A DNA stretch of 64,000 bases from [Zimmermannella] bifida NBRC 103089 (lineage in GTDB: Bacteria > Actinomycetota > Actinomycetes > Actinomycetales > Microbacteriaceae). The notes beneath the pieces were generated by a model. It did no database searches. It was not told where the DNA came from and was given only the letters and a program-made list of their open reading frames with translations. Shown here in pieces: positions 27,806 to 36,948 of this stretch (positions are counted from its first letter, which is position 1; every line of letters begins with the position of its first letter). The DNA lies in the NCBI RefSeq assembly GCF_001570925.1, contig NZ_BCSP01000008.1, forward strand, positions 1 through 64,000, read 5' to 3'. Both the position numbers and the translations under genes were made by a program.

Positions 27806-27864
27806 TTGTTGCAGATACGTGGCGGCAAGCCGATATGGAGCTTGCTTGACCGTATGTGCAACAG
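27806..27864. repeat. 59-bp palindromic repeat, copy E
   Basis: TTGTTGCA to TGCAACAG, 59 bases, centre GATATGGAG. It is near-identical in layout to copy C. It ends 19 bases before the ZIP transporter stop. Together, copies C, D and E fill most of the 522-base gap 27362-27883, which holds no gene. Confidence 0.75.
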
Positions 27865-27883
27865 TTTTCCGGGCGCCCCGGCA

Positions 27884-28678
27884 CTACCCCATCATCACCA
27901 GGCTCGCGCCCATCACGGCCATGCCACCGACCATGCCGTACACGGCCAAGTGGTGCTCACCGTGCTTCTCGGCCGCAGGCAGCAGCTCGTCGAGTGACAC
28001 GAACACCATGATGCCGGCGATCGCCGCGAATACGGCACCCATCAGTGCATCCGACAAGAACGGCTGCAGCAGCAAGAAGCCGGCAACCGCACCAACCGGC
28101 TCCGCCACGCCAGACAGCGTCGCCCACCAAAACGCCTTCGCGCGCGACTTCGATGCCTGGTAGATCGGCACCGCCACCGCGAGCCCCTCGGGCACATTGT
28201 GAATCGCAATCGCAATCGCCACCGGCAGCGCAATCTCGGGCTGCTGCAGCCCCGCAATCAGCGTCGCGAAACCCTCCGGAAAATTGTGCAGCGCCAGCGC
28301 GCCAGCTGTGAAGAACCCGGTACGCAACAGTGCGTGCTTGCGGTGCTCAGGATGCGCATCCATCTCGACGGGTTCGTGCGGGTTCACCGCTTCGGGCACC
28401 ATTCGGTCGATCACCGCGATCACCAAAATCCCGGCAAGAAACGCGCCGAGCATCGCCCAGCCGCCACCGGATTCACCGAACTCGGCAACCAGCGACTCCT
28501 GCCCCGCAGGCAGCAGTTCGAACAGCGAAACGTAGAGCATCACGCCCGCCGAGAACCCGAGGCCGAGCGAGAGCATCCGCCGCGAGTCGCCCCGACCGAG
28601 CACGCCGATCGCGCCACCCACCGACGTGGCCAGACCGGCGAGCACCGTCAGCAATAGGGCCGGGAAAAATCCCTCCAC
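27884..28678 (-). CDS. ZIP-family metal transporter (ZupT-like)
   Basis: About 264 residues with eight predicted helices and the two metal-site motifs HNFPEG and HNVPEG in helices 4 and 5, characteristic of ZIP importers of zinc, iron or manganese. A histidine/glutamate loop (NPHEPVEMDAHPEHRKHA) lies between helices 3 and 4. GTG 28678 is chosen because EGFFPALLLTVLAGLATSVG then aligns with the start of E. coli ZupT; the frame stays open to a GTG at 28762. It is divergent from yajQ. Confidence 0.87.
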   Translation of the reverse strand: MEGFFPALLLTVLAGLATSVGGAIGVLGRGDSRRMLSLGLGFSAGVMLYVSLFELLPAGQESLVAEFGESGGGWAMLGAFLAGILVIAVIDRMVPEAVNPHEPVEMDAHPEHRKHALLRTGFFTAGALALHNFPEGFATLIAGLQQPEIALPVAIAIAIHNVPEGLAVAVPIYQASKSRAKAFWWATLSGVAEPVGAVAGFLLLQPFLSDALMGAVFAAIAGIMVFVSLDELLPAAEKHGEHHLAVYGMVGGMAVMGASLVMMG

Positions 28679-28811
28679 AAACCACCAAGCTCTCTCACGA
28701 TTCCGCGCATCCCGCAGCCGGTGCATCCGCACACGGCCAGGTTGTTCAACGGATGCGGTCACTCACGATCGCGCGCACGTTCACGCATCCCGTGACGGCT
28801 ACGATAGCAGC

Positions 28812-29300
28812 ATGGCTGATTCTTCGTTTGACGTAGTAAGCAAGGTAGACCACATGGAAGCCGCGAACGCGGCCAACCAGGCAACAAAGGAAATCGCACA
28901 ACGGTACGACTTCCGCGACACCGGTGCATCCCTCGAACTCAGCGGCAGCACCTTCAAGATGAGCGCGAACAGTGAAGATCGCGTGCTGGCAGTACTCGAC
29001 GTGCTGCAGACCAAGCTCATCAAGCGCGGTATCTCGCTGAAGTCCCTCGAAACCGGCGACGCCTACCCATCGGGCAAGGAGTTCCGTCTCGAAGCGACGC
29101 TGAAGGAAGGCATTGACCAGGCCAACGCAAAGAAGCTCTCGAAACTGATCCGCGATGAGGCACCGAAGTCGGTCAAGTCGCAGATTCAGGGCGACGAGCT
29201 GCGCGTCTCGTCGAAGAGCCGTGACGACCTGCAGGCGACGATCCAACTGCTCAAGGGCGCTGACGTCGAACTCGACCTGCAGTTCATCAACTTCCGCTAA
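28812..29300 (+). CDS. yajQ: YajQ-family nucleotide-binding protein
   Basis: 162 residues, full length, with the family start SFDVVSKVDHMEAANAANQA and end LKGADVELDLQFINFR. YajQ proteins are small two-domain proteins; one in Xanthomonas binds cyclic di-GMP, but whether this holds in actinobacteria is not known. TACGAT (28800-28805) lies six bases before the ATG and no ribosome site is seen, so the message is probably leaderless. Confidence 0.92.
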   Translation: MADSSFDVVSKVDHMEAANAANQATKEIAQRYDFRDTGASLELSGSTFKMSANSEDRVLAVLDVLQTKLIKRGISLKSLETGDAYPSGKEFRLEATLKEGIDQANAKKLSKLIRDEAPKSVKSQIQGDELRVSSKSRDDLQATIQLLKGADVELDLQFINFR

Positions 29301-29324
29301 CCGCTTCCACGCTTACCAACACTC

Positions 29325-30929
29325 GTGACCGAACTGTCGCTGTACGCTGCCGCGCCCGCACTGGCGCAACCTTGGCTGCAGCTGCAGTTCGGTCCGTTTT
29401 CGTTGGGGACGGTCACCGAGTCCTCGTGGGTGGTGCTGCTGCTCGGTGGCATCAACCTGGTGATCGTCATCGCCTTCGCGTTCACGATCGGCAACAATCG
29501 TCGGCCCACCACTGCCGTCGCCTGGCTGCTCGCGATCACGCTCATCCCGTATGTCGGGTTGCTGTTCTTCTTGATGTTTGGTTCGAACCGGCTGCCCAAG
29601 AACCGCCGCGCCAAACAGGCCCGATTCGACAGCATCATCCGTGAGGTGATGGAGGAACTCGAGTCGGCCGGCCAGTTCGCACCGGTGGACGGCCGGTTCA
29701 AACGCACCTCGCGGCTGGCGCGGGCGCTGACGGCTATTCCGCACCTGCCCGGGAACCGCATCCAGATTCACACCGACTACGACGCGACGCTGCGCGCCAT
29801 GGCCGCCGAGATCGACACCGCCGACCAATACGTGCACGTGCTGTTCTATGCCATTGGTTACGACGACGCCACGCGCGAGTTCTTCGATGCGCTCGAGCGT
29901 GCGCAGGCGCGCGGGGTGCGCGTGCGGTTGTTGTATGACCAGGTGGGTACATTCCGGTACCCCGGGTATCGCAAGATGAAGCGTCGGCTCAACGAAGCGG
30001 GCGTCGAGTGGCACCGGCTGTATTCGATTTGGCCGTGGCAAGGCGGATGGCAGCGGGTCGACCTGCGCAACCACCGCAAGCTCGTCGTCGTTGATGGTCG
30101 TGTGGCGTGGATGGGGTCGCAGAACCTGATCGAGCGCGGATACCACCGCGGGCGCGCCCGGTACGGTAGCCGCGACCAGCAGTGGCAAGACCTAATGGTG
30201 CGGTTGGATGGACCGATCGCGCTTGGTGTGGATGGCGTGTTCCGCTCAGATTGGTTTGCTGAAACCGATGTGATTCCCGATGACGGCCCCAATCCCAGCG
30301 CCGATCTGCTCAATACCGAGCCGGACCTCGACATCGCCCCGCCCCAGGACGCGGCAAACACCGGTGCAACCGAAGATCTCTACGATTGCCAGCTCATCCC
30401 ATCCGGCCCCGGTTACGAGCACGAGAACAACCTGCGCATTTTTACGCAACTGCTCTACCAGGCACGCAATCGCGTGGTGATTACCTCGCCGTATTTCGTG
30501 CCCGATGACTCAATGCTCTACGCCATAACCACGGCGGTGCAGCGCGGTGTTTCGGTCGACCTGCACGTCTCGGAACAGGGCGACCAATTCTTTACGCACC
30601 ACGCGCAGCAGTCGTACTACGAGCAGCTCTTGCGCGCGGGTGTGCGCATTTGGTTGTACGAGCAGCCGTTTGTGCTGCACTCGAAGACGATGACGGTCGA
30701 CGACGGGGTGACGCTGGTCGGCTCGAGCAATATGGACATGCGCTCGTTCACGCTGAACGCCGAGATGATGCTGATGGTTTACGGGCGCGAGTTCACTGAG
30801 CGGATGCGCCACGTCGAGGAGTCGTACCGGGCACGGTCAACCGAGCTCTCGCTCGTGGATTGGATGTCGCGCCCTCGCTGGCGGTTCTGGCTCGACGACC
30901 TTTGCCGATTGACGTCGGTCGTGCAGTAG
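29325..30929 (+). CDS. cls: Cardiolipin synthase (phospholipase D superfamily)
   Basis: 534 residues. Two membrane helices near the N-terminus (about 35-55 and 65-85, the PLDc_N module) precede two HKD motifs: HRKLVVVD (H250, K252, D257) and HSKTMTVDD near residue 450. It condenses two phosphatidylglycerols, or phosphatidylglycerol with CDP-diacylglycerol, to cardiolipin at the membrane. GTG 29325 is 24 bases after yajQ, so the two may be co-transcribed. Confidence 0.93.
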   Translation: MTELSLYAAAPALAQPWLQLQFGPFSLGTVTESSWVVLLLGGINLVIVIAFAFTIGNNRRPTTAVAWLLAITLIPYVGLLFFLMFGSNRLPKNRRAKQARFDSIIREVMEELESAGQFAPVDGRFKRTSRLARALTAIPHLPGNRIQIHTDYDATLRAMAAEIDTADQYVHVLFYAIGYDDATREFFDALERAQARGVRVRLLYDQVGTFRYPGYRKMKRRLNEAGVEWHRLYSIWPWQGGWQRVDLRNHRKLVVVDGRVAWMGSQNLIERGYHRGRARYGSRDQQWQDLMVRLDGPIALGVDGVFRSDWFAETDVIPDDGPNPSADLLNTEPDLDIAPPQDAANTGATEDLYDCQLIPSGPGYEHENNLRIFTQLLYQARNRVVITSPYFVPDDSMLYAITTAVQRGVSVDLHVSEQGDQFFTHHAQQSYYEQLLRAGVRIWLYEQPFVLHSKTMTVDDGVTLVGSSNMDMRSFTLNAEMMLMVYGREFTERMRHVEESYRARSTELSLVDWMSRPRWRFWLDDLCRLTSVVQ

Positions 30930-31064
30930 GCAAACGACGGCGCGTGCCGTCACTCATCAATTTCGCCAAATCCGGCCAGATCGCAGCCAAAAACGCCCCA
31001 AATGATGAGCCGGAGCACGCCAATGCCACCTAACCTCACGCAGCAGGCAAGCCCAGCAACGCAA

Positions 31065-31100
31065 AACGCTGCCACCCGCAACGAAGCAGGTGGCAGCGTT
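31065..31100. terminator. Hairpin between cls and fprA
   Basis: Perfect 12-base stem AACGCTGCCACC/GGTGGCAGCGTT around a 12-base loop in the gap between two convergent genes. No long T run follows on either strand, so termination strength is uncertain. Confidence 0.55.
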
Positions 31101-31146
31101 CAACAACAGGCAGCAGCACAACTCAGCAGCAGCGCCGCCAAGCAGG

Positions 31147-32508
31147 TTATTCGCCGCGCGAGATCCGCAGCATTTCTTCGCGGTCCACAACCTTGATACG
31201 TTCGCGGCCCTCGGCAGCACCGAGCGCGCGCTCGTGCTCGTCGAGGCGGTGCCAGCCGTCGAGGTCGGTGTAGCGAACGCCACGGGCGTCAAGCAGCGAC
31301 ACAATGGCAGCGTCATCGGTCACTTCCGGCGTCCACCAGGTCGATTCCTCGGCGAGGATCTGTTCAACCGTCTCGCGCGCATCCGACTTCGTTGCACCAA
31401 TCAGACCAACCGGACCACGCTTGATCCAACCGGTCGCGTACATGCCACCGGCACGCGAGCCGTCAGCATCAACAACGGCGCCGGCCTCGTTCGGAATCAC
31501 ACCGCGTTCGGCGTCGAACGGCACATCGGTCAGCGGCGAACCGAAGTAACCAACGGCACGGTACAGCTGGCCAATCGCAATTTCGCGCGTTTCATCGGTG
31601 TCGCGCACGCCACCGTCGCCAGTCGGCTCGGTGCGCACGATGCGCAGGGCCGAGACAGCACCGGACTCGTCGGTGAGAACTTCGTCGGGGCGAGCGTAGA
31701 AGTGCAGGTGGATGCGACGCGGCTGTTCGAGCGCATCCTGCGACTCGCGCCACTTGTTCAGGATGCGGCTGATCACGAGAATCTGCTTGTTCGTCTTGGC
31801 AGCTTCATCGGTTGCGGGGTCACGGTCGAAGTCTTCTTCGGCAACGACGATGTCGACGCCCGGGACTTCGCCGAGCTCGCGCAGCTCGAGCGGCGTGAAC
31901 TTGACCTGCAGCGGTCCGCGACGGCCGAATACGTGCACGTCGGTAACCTTCGAGGCGCGCAGGCCCTCGTAGACGTTGGCAGGAATCTCGGTGGGCAGCA
32001 TGTCGTCGGCGTCCTTGGCGAGGACACGGGCGACGTCGAGCGCCACGTTACCGTTACCGATAACGGCGACCGACGACTGATCCAGTGGCCAGGTGCGCGG
32101 CACATCCGGGTGGCCGTCGTACCAGTTGACGAAGTCGGCGGCACCAAACGAGTTCTTGGCATCGATTCCAGGAATCGCGAGCGGCGCATCGTAGAACGCG
32201 CCGGTGGCGAAGATCACCACGTTGTAGTGGCGACGCAGGTCTTCGAGCGTGATGTCGGTACCGAAATTGACGTTCCCGAAGATGCGGATGCGGCCGGTGT
32301 CGAGCACGTCGCGCAGGGCACCGATGACGCCCTTGATGCGTGGGTGGTCCGGGGCCACGCCGTAGCGGACGAGACCGTACGGTGCGGGCAGACGGTCGAA
32401 GAGGTCGATGGCAACCTCGTGGATGCCTTCGGCCTCTTTACAGAGAATGTCCGAGGCGTAAATACCGGCGGGACCGGCGCCAACTACTGCAACGCGAAGC
32501 TGCGACAT
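31147..32508 (-). CDS. fprA: NADPH-ferredoxin/adrenodoxin-type reductase (FprA-like)
   Basis: 453-residue flavoprotein. FAD-binding VVGAGPAGIYASDIL starts the protein, RLPAPYGLVRYGVAPDHP and the NADPH site VIGNGNVALDVARVL follow, and GWIKRGPVGLIGATKSDA is the conserved end of the family. It passes electrons from NADPH to ferredoxins that serve cytochromes P450 or iron-sulphur enzymes. GAGG precedes ATG 32508 at good spacing. No ferredoxin gene is adjacent. Confidence 0.92.
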   Translation of the reverse strand: MSQLRVAVVGAGPAGIYASDILCKEAEGIHEVAIDLFDRLPAPYGLVRYGVAPDHPRIKGVIGALRDVLDTGRIRIFGNVNFGTDITLEDLRRHYNVVIFATGAFYDAPLAIPGIDAKNSFGAADFVNWYDGHPDVPRTWPLDQSSVAVIGNGNVALDVARVLAKDADDMLPTEIPANVYEGLRASKVTDVHVFGRRGPLQVKFTPLELRELGEVPGVDIVVAEEDFDRDPATDEAAKTNKQILVISRILNKWRESQDALEQPRRIHLHFYARPDEVLTDESGAVSALRIVRTEPTGDGGVRDTDETREIAIGQLYRAVGYFGSPLTDVPFDAERGVIPNEAGAVVDADGSRAGGMYATGWIKRGPVGLIGATKSDARETVEQILAEESTWWTPEVTDDAAIVSLLDARGVRYTDLDGWHRLDEHERALGAAEGRERIKVVDREEMLRISRGE

Positions 32509-32634
32509 GTTTCCTCATTTCATCAAGACATCCGGCCGTCGCACCTATTGTTTCAACCAGGCGACCGGGAAACTATCCGGGTTTTCAGGTTTGGTGGGGG
32601 CGGTTCACCACGGCAGGCGGCGACCGCCAGCAAC

Positions 32635-33753
32635 TTAGGCGTTGCGCTCGACGAGCCGTCGGGCAAATTCCTGCAGCGCCGTTTTCACAACACCTTCGGG
32701 CAGCACATCAAGCGCGGCAACGGCGCGATCCACGTATTCGTGTGCGGTCTTGAGCGTTTCGCTCGTGACCTCGTGGGCGCGCAGTTCCGCAATGATCGCG
32801 TCGACTTCTGCCGGGTCGACGTCGTTCTGCGGTCCGGGGATCGCCAGGCGCGGGTCGTGCAGCCCGGCGCTCGTGTCGGCCACGCGGGTACGGATGCGGT
32901 CGAGTAGGTCGGCGGCATCGGTATCGCCGGCTTCGGCTCGCTGTTGCAGCAGCAGCACCGGCAGCGTCTCAACACCGGCACGCAGGTCGGTACCGGCGAG
33001 CTTGCCGGTGGCTTCGTGGTCTGGTGAGAGGTCGATGACGTCATCGGCGATCTGGAACGCGATACCGACGGACTCACCGAACTCGCGCACGGCCGCACGG
33101 TACTCGACCGGTGCATCCGAGAGCATGACACCAAATTCGGTAGCCGCAGCGATAAGCGAACCGGTCTTGTCGGCAAGTACCCGCAGGTAGTGCTCGATGC
33201 GGTCTTCGCCCTCGCGCGGTCCGATAGTTTCATTGAGCTGACCGAGCACGAGGCGTTCAAACACTTCGGCCTGCAGGCGAATCGCGTCGGCGCCGAGTTC
33301 TGAGAACACGCGGGATGCGCGCGCGAACAGCAGGTCACCGGCAAGGATCGCCGTCGAGTTGCTCCAGCGCAGGTGGGCCGCGGTGACCCCGCGACGCAAC
33401 TCGGCCTCATCCATGACGTCATCGTGGTAGAGCGAAGCAAGGTGGGTAATTTCCACGGCTGCGGCGGCACGGTCAAGCTGTTCGCTGACCGGGTTCGGTC
33501 CGAGCTGCGCGGCCAAGAGCACCAGCATCGGGCGCAGGCGCTTGCCGCCGGCGTTCAGCAGGTAGGTGGTGGTGACGTCGGCGATGTCATCGGCGAACTG
33601 CACCTCGTTCTTGAGCACGACCTCAATGCGCTCGAGTCCCTCGTCGAGCGTGGCCTTAAGGCGGCGCTCGGCGGGGCGCGCAAACAGCTTCTTCGCAAAA
33701 CCGGCGCCGACGGTCCCGTGTGCGGGACGTCGTGCGGACTTAGCAGGGTGCAA
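32635..33753 (-). CDS. Polyprenyl diphosphate synthase (long chain)
   Basis: 372 residues. Both aspartate-rich motifs are intact: LYHDDVMDEAE and AFQIADDVIDL, with GGKRLRPML upstream. The family makes the C35-C50 side chain of menaquinone, which fits the neighbouring men genes; the chain length cannot be read from the sequence. The start is TTG 33753 with GGAG eight bases upstream; a GTG 14 codons in is possible. It lies downstream of menG on the same strand. Confidence 0.9.
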   Translation of the reverse strand: MHPAKSARRPAHGTVGAGFAKKLFARPAERRLKATLDEGLERIEVVLKNEVQFADDIADVTTTYLLNAGGKRLRPMLVLLAAQLGPNPVSEQLDRAAAAVEITHLASLYHDDVMDEAELRRGVTAAHLRWSNSTAILAGDLLFARASRVFSELGADAIRLQAEVFERLVLGQLNETIGPREGEDRIEHYLRVLADKTGSLIAAATEFGVMLSDAPVEYRAAVREFGESVGIAFQIADDVIDLSPDHEATGKLAGTDLRAGVETLPVLLLQQRAEAGDTDAADLLDRIRTRVADTSAGLHDPRLAIPGPQNDVDPAEVDAIIAELRAHEVTSETLKTAHEYVDRAVAALDVLPEGVVKTALQEFARRLVERNA

Positions 33754-33827
33754 TTGGCGGTCTCCAGGTCGTGAGGGATGCGGTCAAGATTGGTTCGCTC
33801 GGGCGGCGGTTTAGCGCGGTGGTGCGC

Positions 33828-34535
33828 TTAGTTTGCCGGTTTGGTGCCTCGGTGCAGGGCAACAATGCCGCCGGTGAGGTTTCGGTGCGCGACATCGCGA
33901 TAGCCGGCCTTGCGGAGCCAAGCGGCGAATTCGCGCTGTTCGGGCCATGCCTGAATCGAGCGGAAAAGATAGTCGTACGCTTCCGGATCGCTCGAGACGA
34001 TATTGACGACACTCGGCATGATCGTGTTCATGTAGGTGTCGTACGCGAACCGCAGCGCAGCGGTGGTCGGCGTCGAGAATTCACACACGACGATGCGGCC
34101 GCCGGGCTTGGTGACGCGCAGCATTTCCGCGAGCGCGAGCTCGGGCTGCTGCACGTTACGGATACCGAAGCTGACGGTGGTGACGTCAAAGGTGTTGTCG
34201 TCGAACGGTAGCTGGGTGGCGTCGCCCTGCTGGAAGGTGATGTTTGGGTGGTCCCCGTGGCGGCGAATGCCTTCGCCGATCATGCCGGGGGAAAAGTCGA
34301 GACCGGTGACCTGTGCACCGTGGTCGGCGAGGATGCGGGTGACGGTTCCCGTACCGCAGGCGACATCGAGGATGCGCATGCCAGGCTTCGGGTCGATCGC
34401 CTTGCGGGTGCGCACGCGCCACGAAGGCGCGAGACCGCCCGAGAGCACGTCGTTGGTGAGGTCATACTTGCTCGAGACTCGGTCGAACATTGACGACACA
34501 TCGGCGGGCCGCTTGGCGAGGTCAGGTTTGGTCAC
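33828..34535 (-). CDS. menG: Demethylmenaquinone methyltransferase
   Basis: 235 residues of the UbiE/COQ5 family: MFDRVSSKYDLTNDVLSGGL, SAM motif ILDVACGTGTVT, and PFDDNTFDVTTVSFGIRNV. It methylates demethylmenaquinone, the last step of menaquinone synthesis. Divergent from menF over about 130 bases. Confidence 0.95.
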   Translation of the reverse strand: MTKPDLAKRPADVSSMFDRVSSKYDLTNDVLSGGLAPSWRVRTRKAIDPKPGMRILDVACGTGTVTRILADHGAQVTGLDFSPGMIGEGIRRHGDHPNITFQQGDATQLPFDDNTFDVTTVSFGIRNVQQPELALAEMLRVTKPGGRIVVCEFSTPTTAALRFAYDTYMNTIMPSVVNIVSSDPEAYDYLFRSIQAWPEQREFAAWLRKAGYRDVAHRNLTGGIVALHRGTKPAN

Positions 34536-34668
34536 TCCAACATCCTACGGTGCGGGCGCATGTCGTGGCGAAAACCACCGCGCGATGTCGATGATTGTCG
34601 GTCAGCCAATTGCAGTGCCGGTACCCATATATCGGTGTACGGCAGGGCTGCCCGGTACGCTGGCTGAC

Positions 34669-35979
34669 GTGAACGTTCCCGTACTTCGTGTGCGCACCCG
34701 CCGCATCCCCACCCCCGAACATCTGCTCGGATACGCGGACGCCAAATCTCCAATCGCCTGGCTGCGCCGCGACGACGGTCTGGTTGCGCGGGGCGAAGTG
34801 TGGCGCATCGATACGTTTGGTGCCGACCGGTTTCAGGATGCGCAGCGACAGTGGCGCGAGTTGGTTGCGGCCGCTGAGGTGCACGATGAAGTCGCGGTTC
34901 CCGGTAGCGGGTTGGTTGCGTTCGGTGCCTTTGCGTTTGCTGCCAGCTCAAGCACCCCGAGCACACTGATCGTGCCCGAGTACATTGTCGGGACGGTTGG
35001 CGAGGTCAGTTTCTTGACCGAGATTCAGGTTGCCGCCGATAGTCCCGCGTTCGACGACGAACTCGCGGGTGATGCGCCGGTGACTGCCGCTATTCCCGCA
35101 CCGCACCCGCTTGGCGTACCCGCAACGACCGCGCTGCATCCGGGACACGTGACCGAAGCGGCGCACCGACAGGCGGTGACCGAGGCCGTGGCCCGCATCC
35201 GTACCGGTGCGCTCGCCAAGGTGGTGATTGCCCGCGACTTGGTGGGCACGCTCACGGCCGATGCCGACCGTAGATCGGTCGTCGAACGCCTGCACGCTGA
35301 CTATCCCGAGACGTGGACCTATTGCGTGGACGGTCTCGTGGGCGCGAGCCCTGAGATGCTCGGCCGGGTGATTGACGGCGCGGTGACGGCGCGGGTGCTG
35401 GCGGGCACGATGCCGCGGCACCCGAACGCGGACGCCGATGTGCGCGTGGGCGAAGATCTGCTGCACTCACCCAAGAACCGTGAAGAGCACAAGTACGCGA
35501 TCGATTCGGCGCTCGCGTCGATGAGTGGGATGCGCCAGGTTGCGACGGCCGCGGACGATCTCGATGGCGGGCTCACAGCATCGCCCGAGCCGTTCTTGTT
35601 GAAGCTGCCGAACGTCTGGCATTTGGCGAGCGATATTCGCGGCACGCTGCCCGAGGACGCGACGGTGTTTGATCTCATCGAGGCACTGCATCCGACCGCT
35701 GCCGTTGGTGGCACACCTCGGGATGCGGCGATGCGGTTGATTGCCGAGCTCGAGGGTGTCGATCGTGGTCGCTATGCCGGGCCGGTGGGTTGGTGTTCGG
35801 CAACCGGTGATGGCGAATGGGTGATTGCCCTTCGTGGCGCGCAGATTACCGGCAACCGCGTCGTGGCAATGGCCGGTGGCGGCATCGTCGCGAGTTCAGA
35901 CCCCGCCGAGGAATACGCCGAGACGATGCCGAAGTTCCGCCCGATCGTGACGGCGTTCGCCGAGCGCGAGTCGAACTGA
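34669..35979 (+). CDS. menF: Isochorismate synthase
   Basis: 436 residues of the chorismate-binding family. The C-terminal catalytic half shows VIARDLVGTL, ASPEMLGR, LAGTMPRHP, the signature LHPTAAVGGTPRDAA and GPVGW. It converts chorismate to isochorismate, the entry to menaquinone. GTG 34669 follows TACGCT by seven bases with no ribosome site, so it is read as leaderless; the frame upstream belongs to the opposite-strand menG. Confidence 0.9.
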   Translation: MNVPVLRVRTRRIPTPEHLLGYADAKSPIAWLRRDDGLVARGEVWRIDTFGADRFQDAQRQWRELVAAAEVHDEVAVPGSGLVAFGAFAFAASSSTPSTLIVPEYIVGTVGEVSFLTEIQVAADSPAFDDELAGDAPVTAAIPAPHPLGVPATTALHPGHVTEAAHRQAVTEAVARIRTGALAKVVIARDLVGTLTADADRRSVVERLHADYPETWTYCVDGLVGASPEMLGRVIDGAVTARVLAGTMPRHPNADADVRVGEDLLHSPKNREEHKYAIDSALASMSGMRQVATAADDLDGGLTASPEPFLLKLPNVWHLASDIRGTLPEDATVFDLIEALHPTAAVGGTPRDAAMRLIAELEGVDRGRYAGPVGWCSATGDGEWVIALRGAQITGNRVVAMAGGGIVASSDPAEEYAETMPKFRPIVTAFAERESN

Positions 35980-36017
35980 CGCCCCAGGCCGGTACGACAA
36001 CCCAGGCCGGCAGCGCG

Positions 36018-36914
36018 CTAGCTCTGCTTGAGGCGTTGCAGTTCGACGGCCGGGTCGAAGTCCGCCTTCGGCCATTCGAGGTTGAGTCCGTCGAGCGTCT
36101 GTCGAATCAGGTGCTTAATCACCAGTCGCGCGTACCACTTGCGGTTCGCCGGAACGACCCACCAGGGGGCCTGTTCGGTGGCAGTGCGCTGAATCGCAAT
36201 CTCGTACGCCTGCTGGTACTCATCCCAGAGTTCGCGCTCGTCGATGTCGCCGGGGTTGTACTTCCAGTGCTTGTCGGGGCGTTCGAGGCGTTCCTGCAGT
36301 CGTTCGCCCTGCTCTTCCTTGCTGATGTGCAGCATGACCTTGATGAGCTTGGTGCCGGAATCCTGCACGCGCTGTTCGAAATCAACGATGGCACCGTAGC
36401 GGCGCTCGATCTCGGCCGCGGGCGCGAACTGGCGCACTCGCTGAATGAGCACGTCTTCGTAGTGCGAGCGGTCAAAGACACCGATGTGGCCGCGCTGCGG
36501 CAGCTTCTTGTCGATGCGCCAGAGGAAGTCGTGCTGACGCTCTTCTTCGGTCGGTGCTTTGAACGATGCGAGCTGGAGTCCTTGCGGGTCAACGGCACCG
36601 AGCACGTGGCGCACAACGCCACCCTTGCCCGAGGTGTCCATGCCCTGCAGCACCAACAGCACTGCGGGTGCATCCGGGTTTTCAACGCGCGCCTGGGCGA
36701 ACATGCGCTCCTGGAGCTCGGCGAGGGCGGGGTCGGAACGCTCGATCTCAGCTTGGGCCTGCGCCTTGGCTTTCTTGACGTCGCCGATGAGGCCGGGCGT
36801 ATCGTCGGGCGAAATCTGCGCGAGCGAGAACGACGGCCCGGTAACCTTGAGCGCCGCCTGAGCAGCATCGAAATTGAAGTATGGGGCAGGGCTGGATGCG
36901 GTCGTTTTCGCCAT
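36018..36914 (-). CDS. ppk2: Polyphosphate kinase 2 family protein
   Basis: 298 residues. Walker A in LLVLQGMDTSGKGGVVRHVL, lid/Walker B region FDRSHYEDVLI and RPDKHWKYNPGDIDER fit PPK2 enzymes that phosphorylate nucleoside mono- or diphosphates with polyphosphate. The single domain points to class I or III; the class cannot be fixed by eye. ATG 36914 is six bases after TACGCT, a likely leaderless start. It follows menD on the same strand but with its own promoter. Confidence 0.88.
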   Translation of the reverse strand: MAKTTASSPAPYFNFDAAQAALKVTGPSFSLAQISPDDTPGLIGDVKKAKAQAQAEIERSDPALAELQERMFAQARVENPDAPAVLLVLQGMDTSGKGGVVRHVLGAVDPQGLQLASFKAPTEEERQHDFLWRIDKKLPQRGHIGVFDRSHYEDVLIQRVRQFAPAAEIERRYGAIVDFEQRVQDSGTKLIKVMLHISKEEQGERLQERLERPDKHWKYNPGDIDERELWDEYQQAYEIAIQRTATEQAPWWVVPANRKWYARLVIKHLIRQTLDGLNLEWPKADFDPAVELQRLKQS

Positions 36915-36948
36915 AGTTCGAGCGTAGTCCGCCGAGCTGTGTTTCCCG

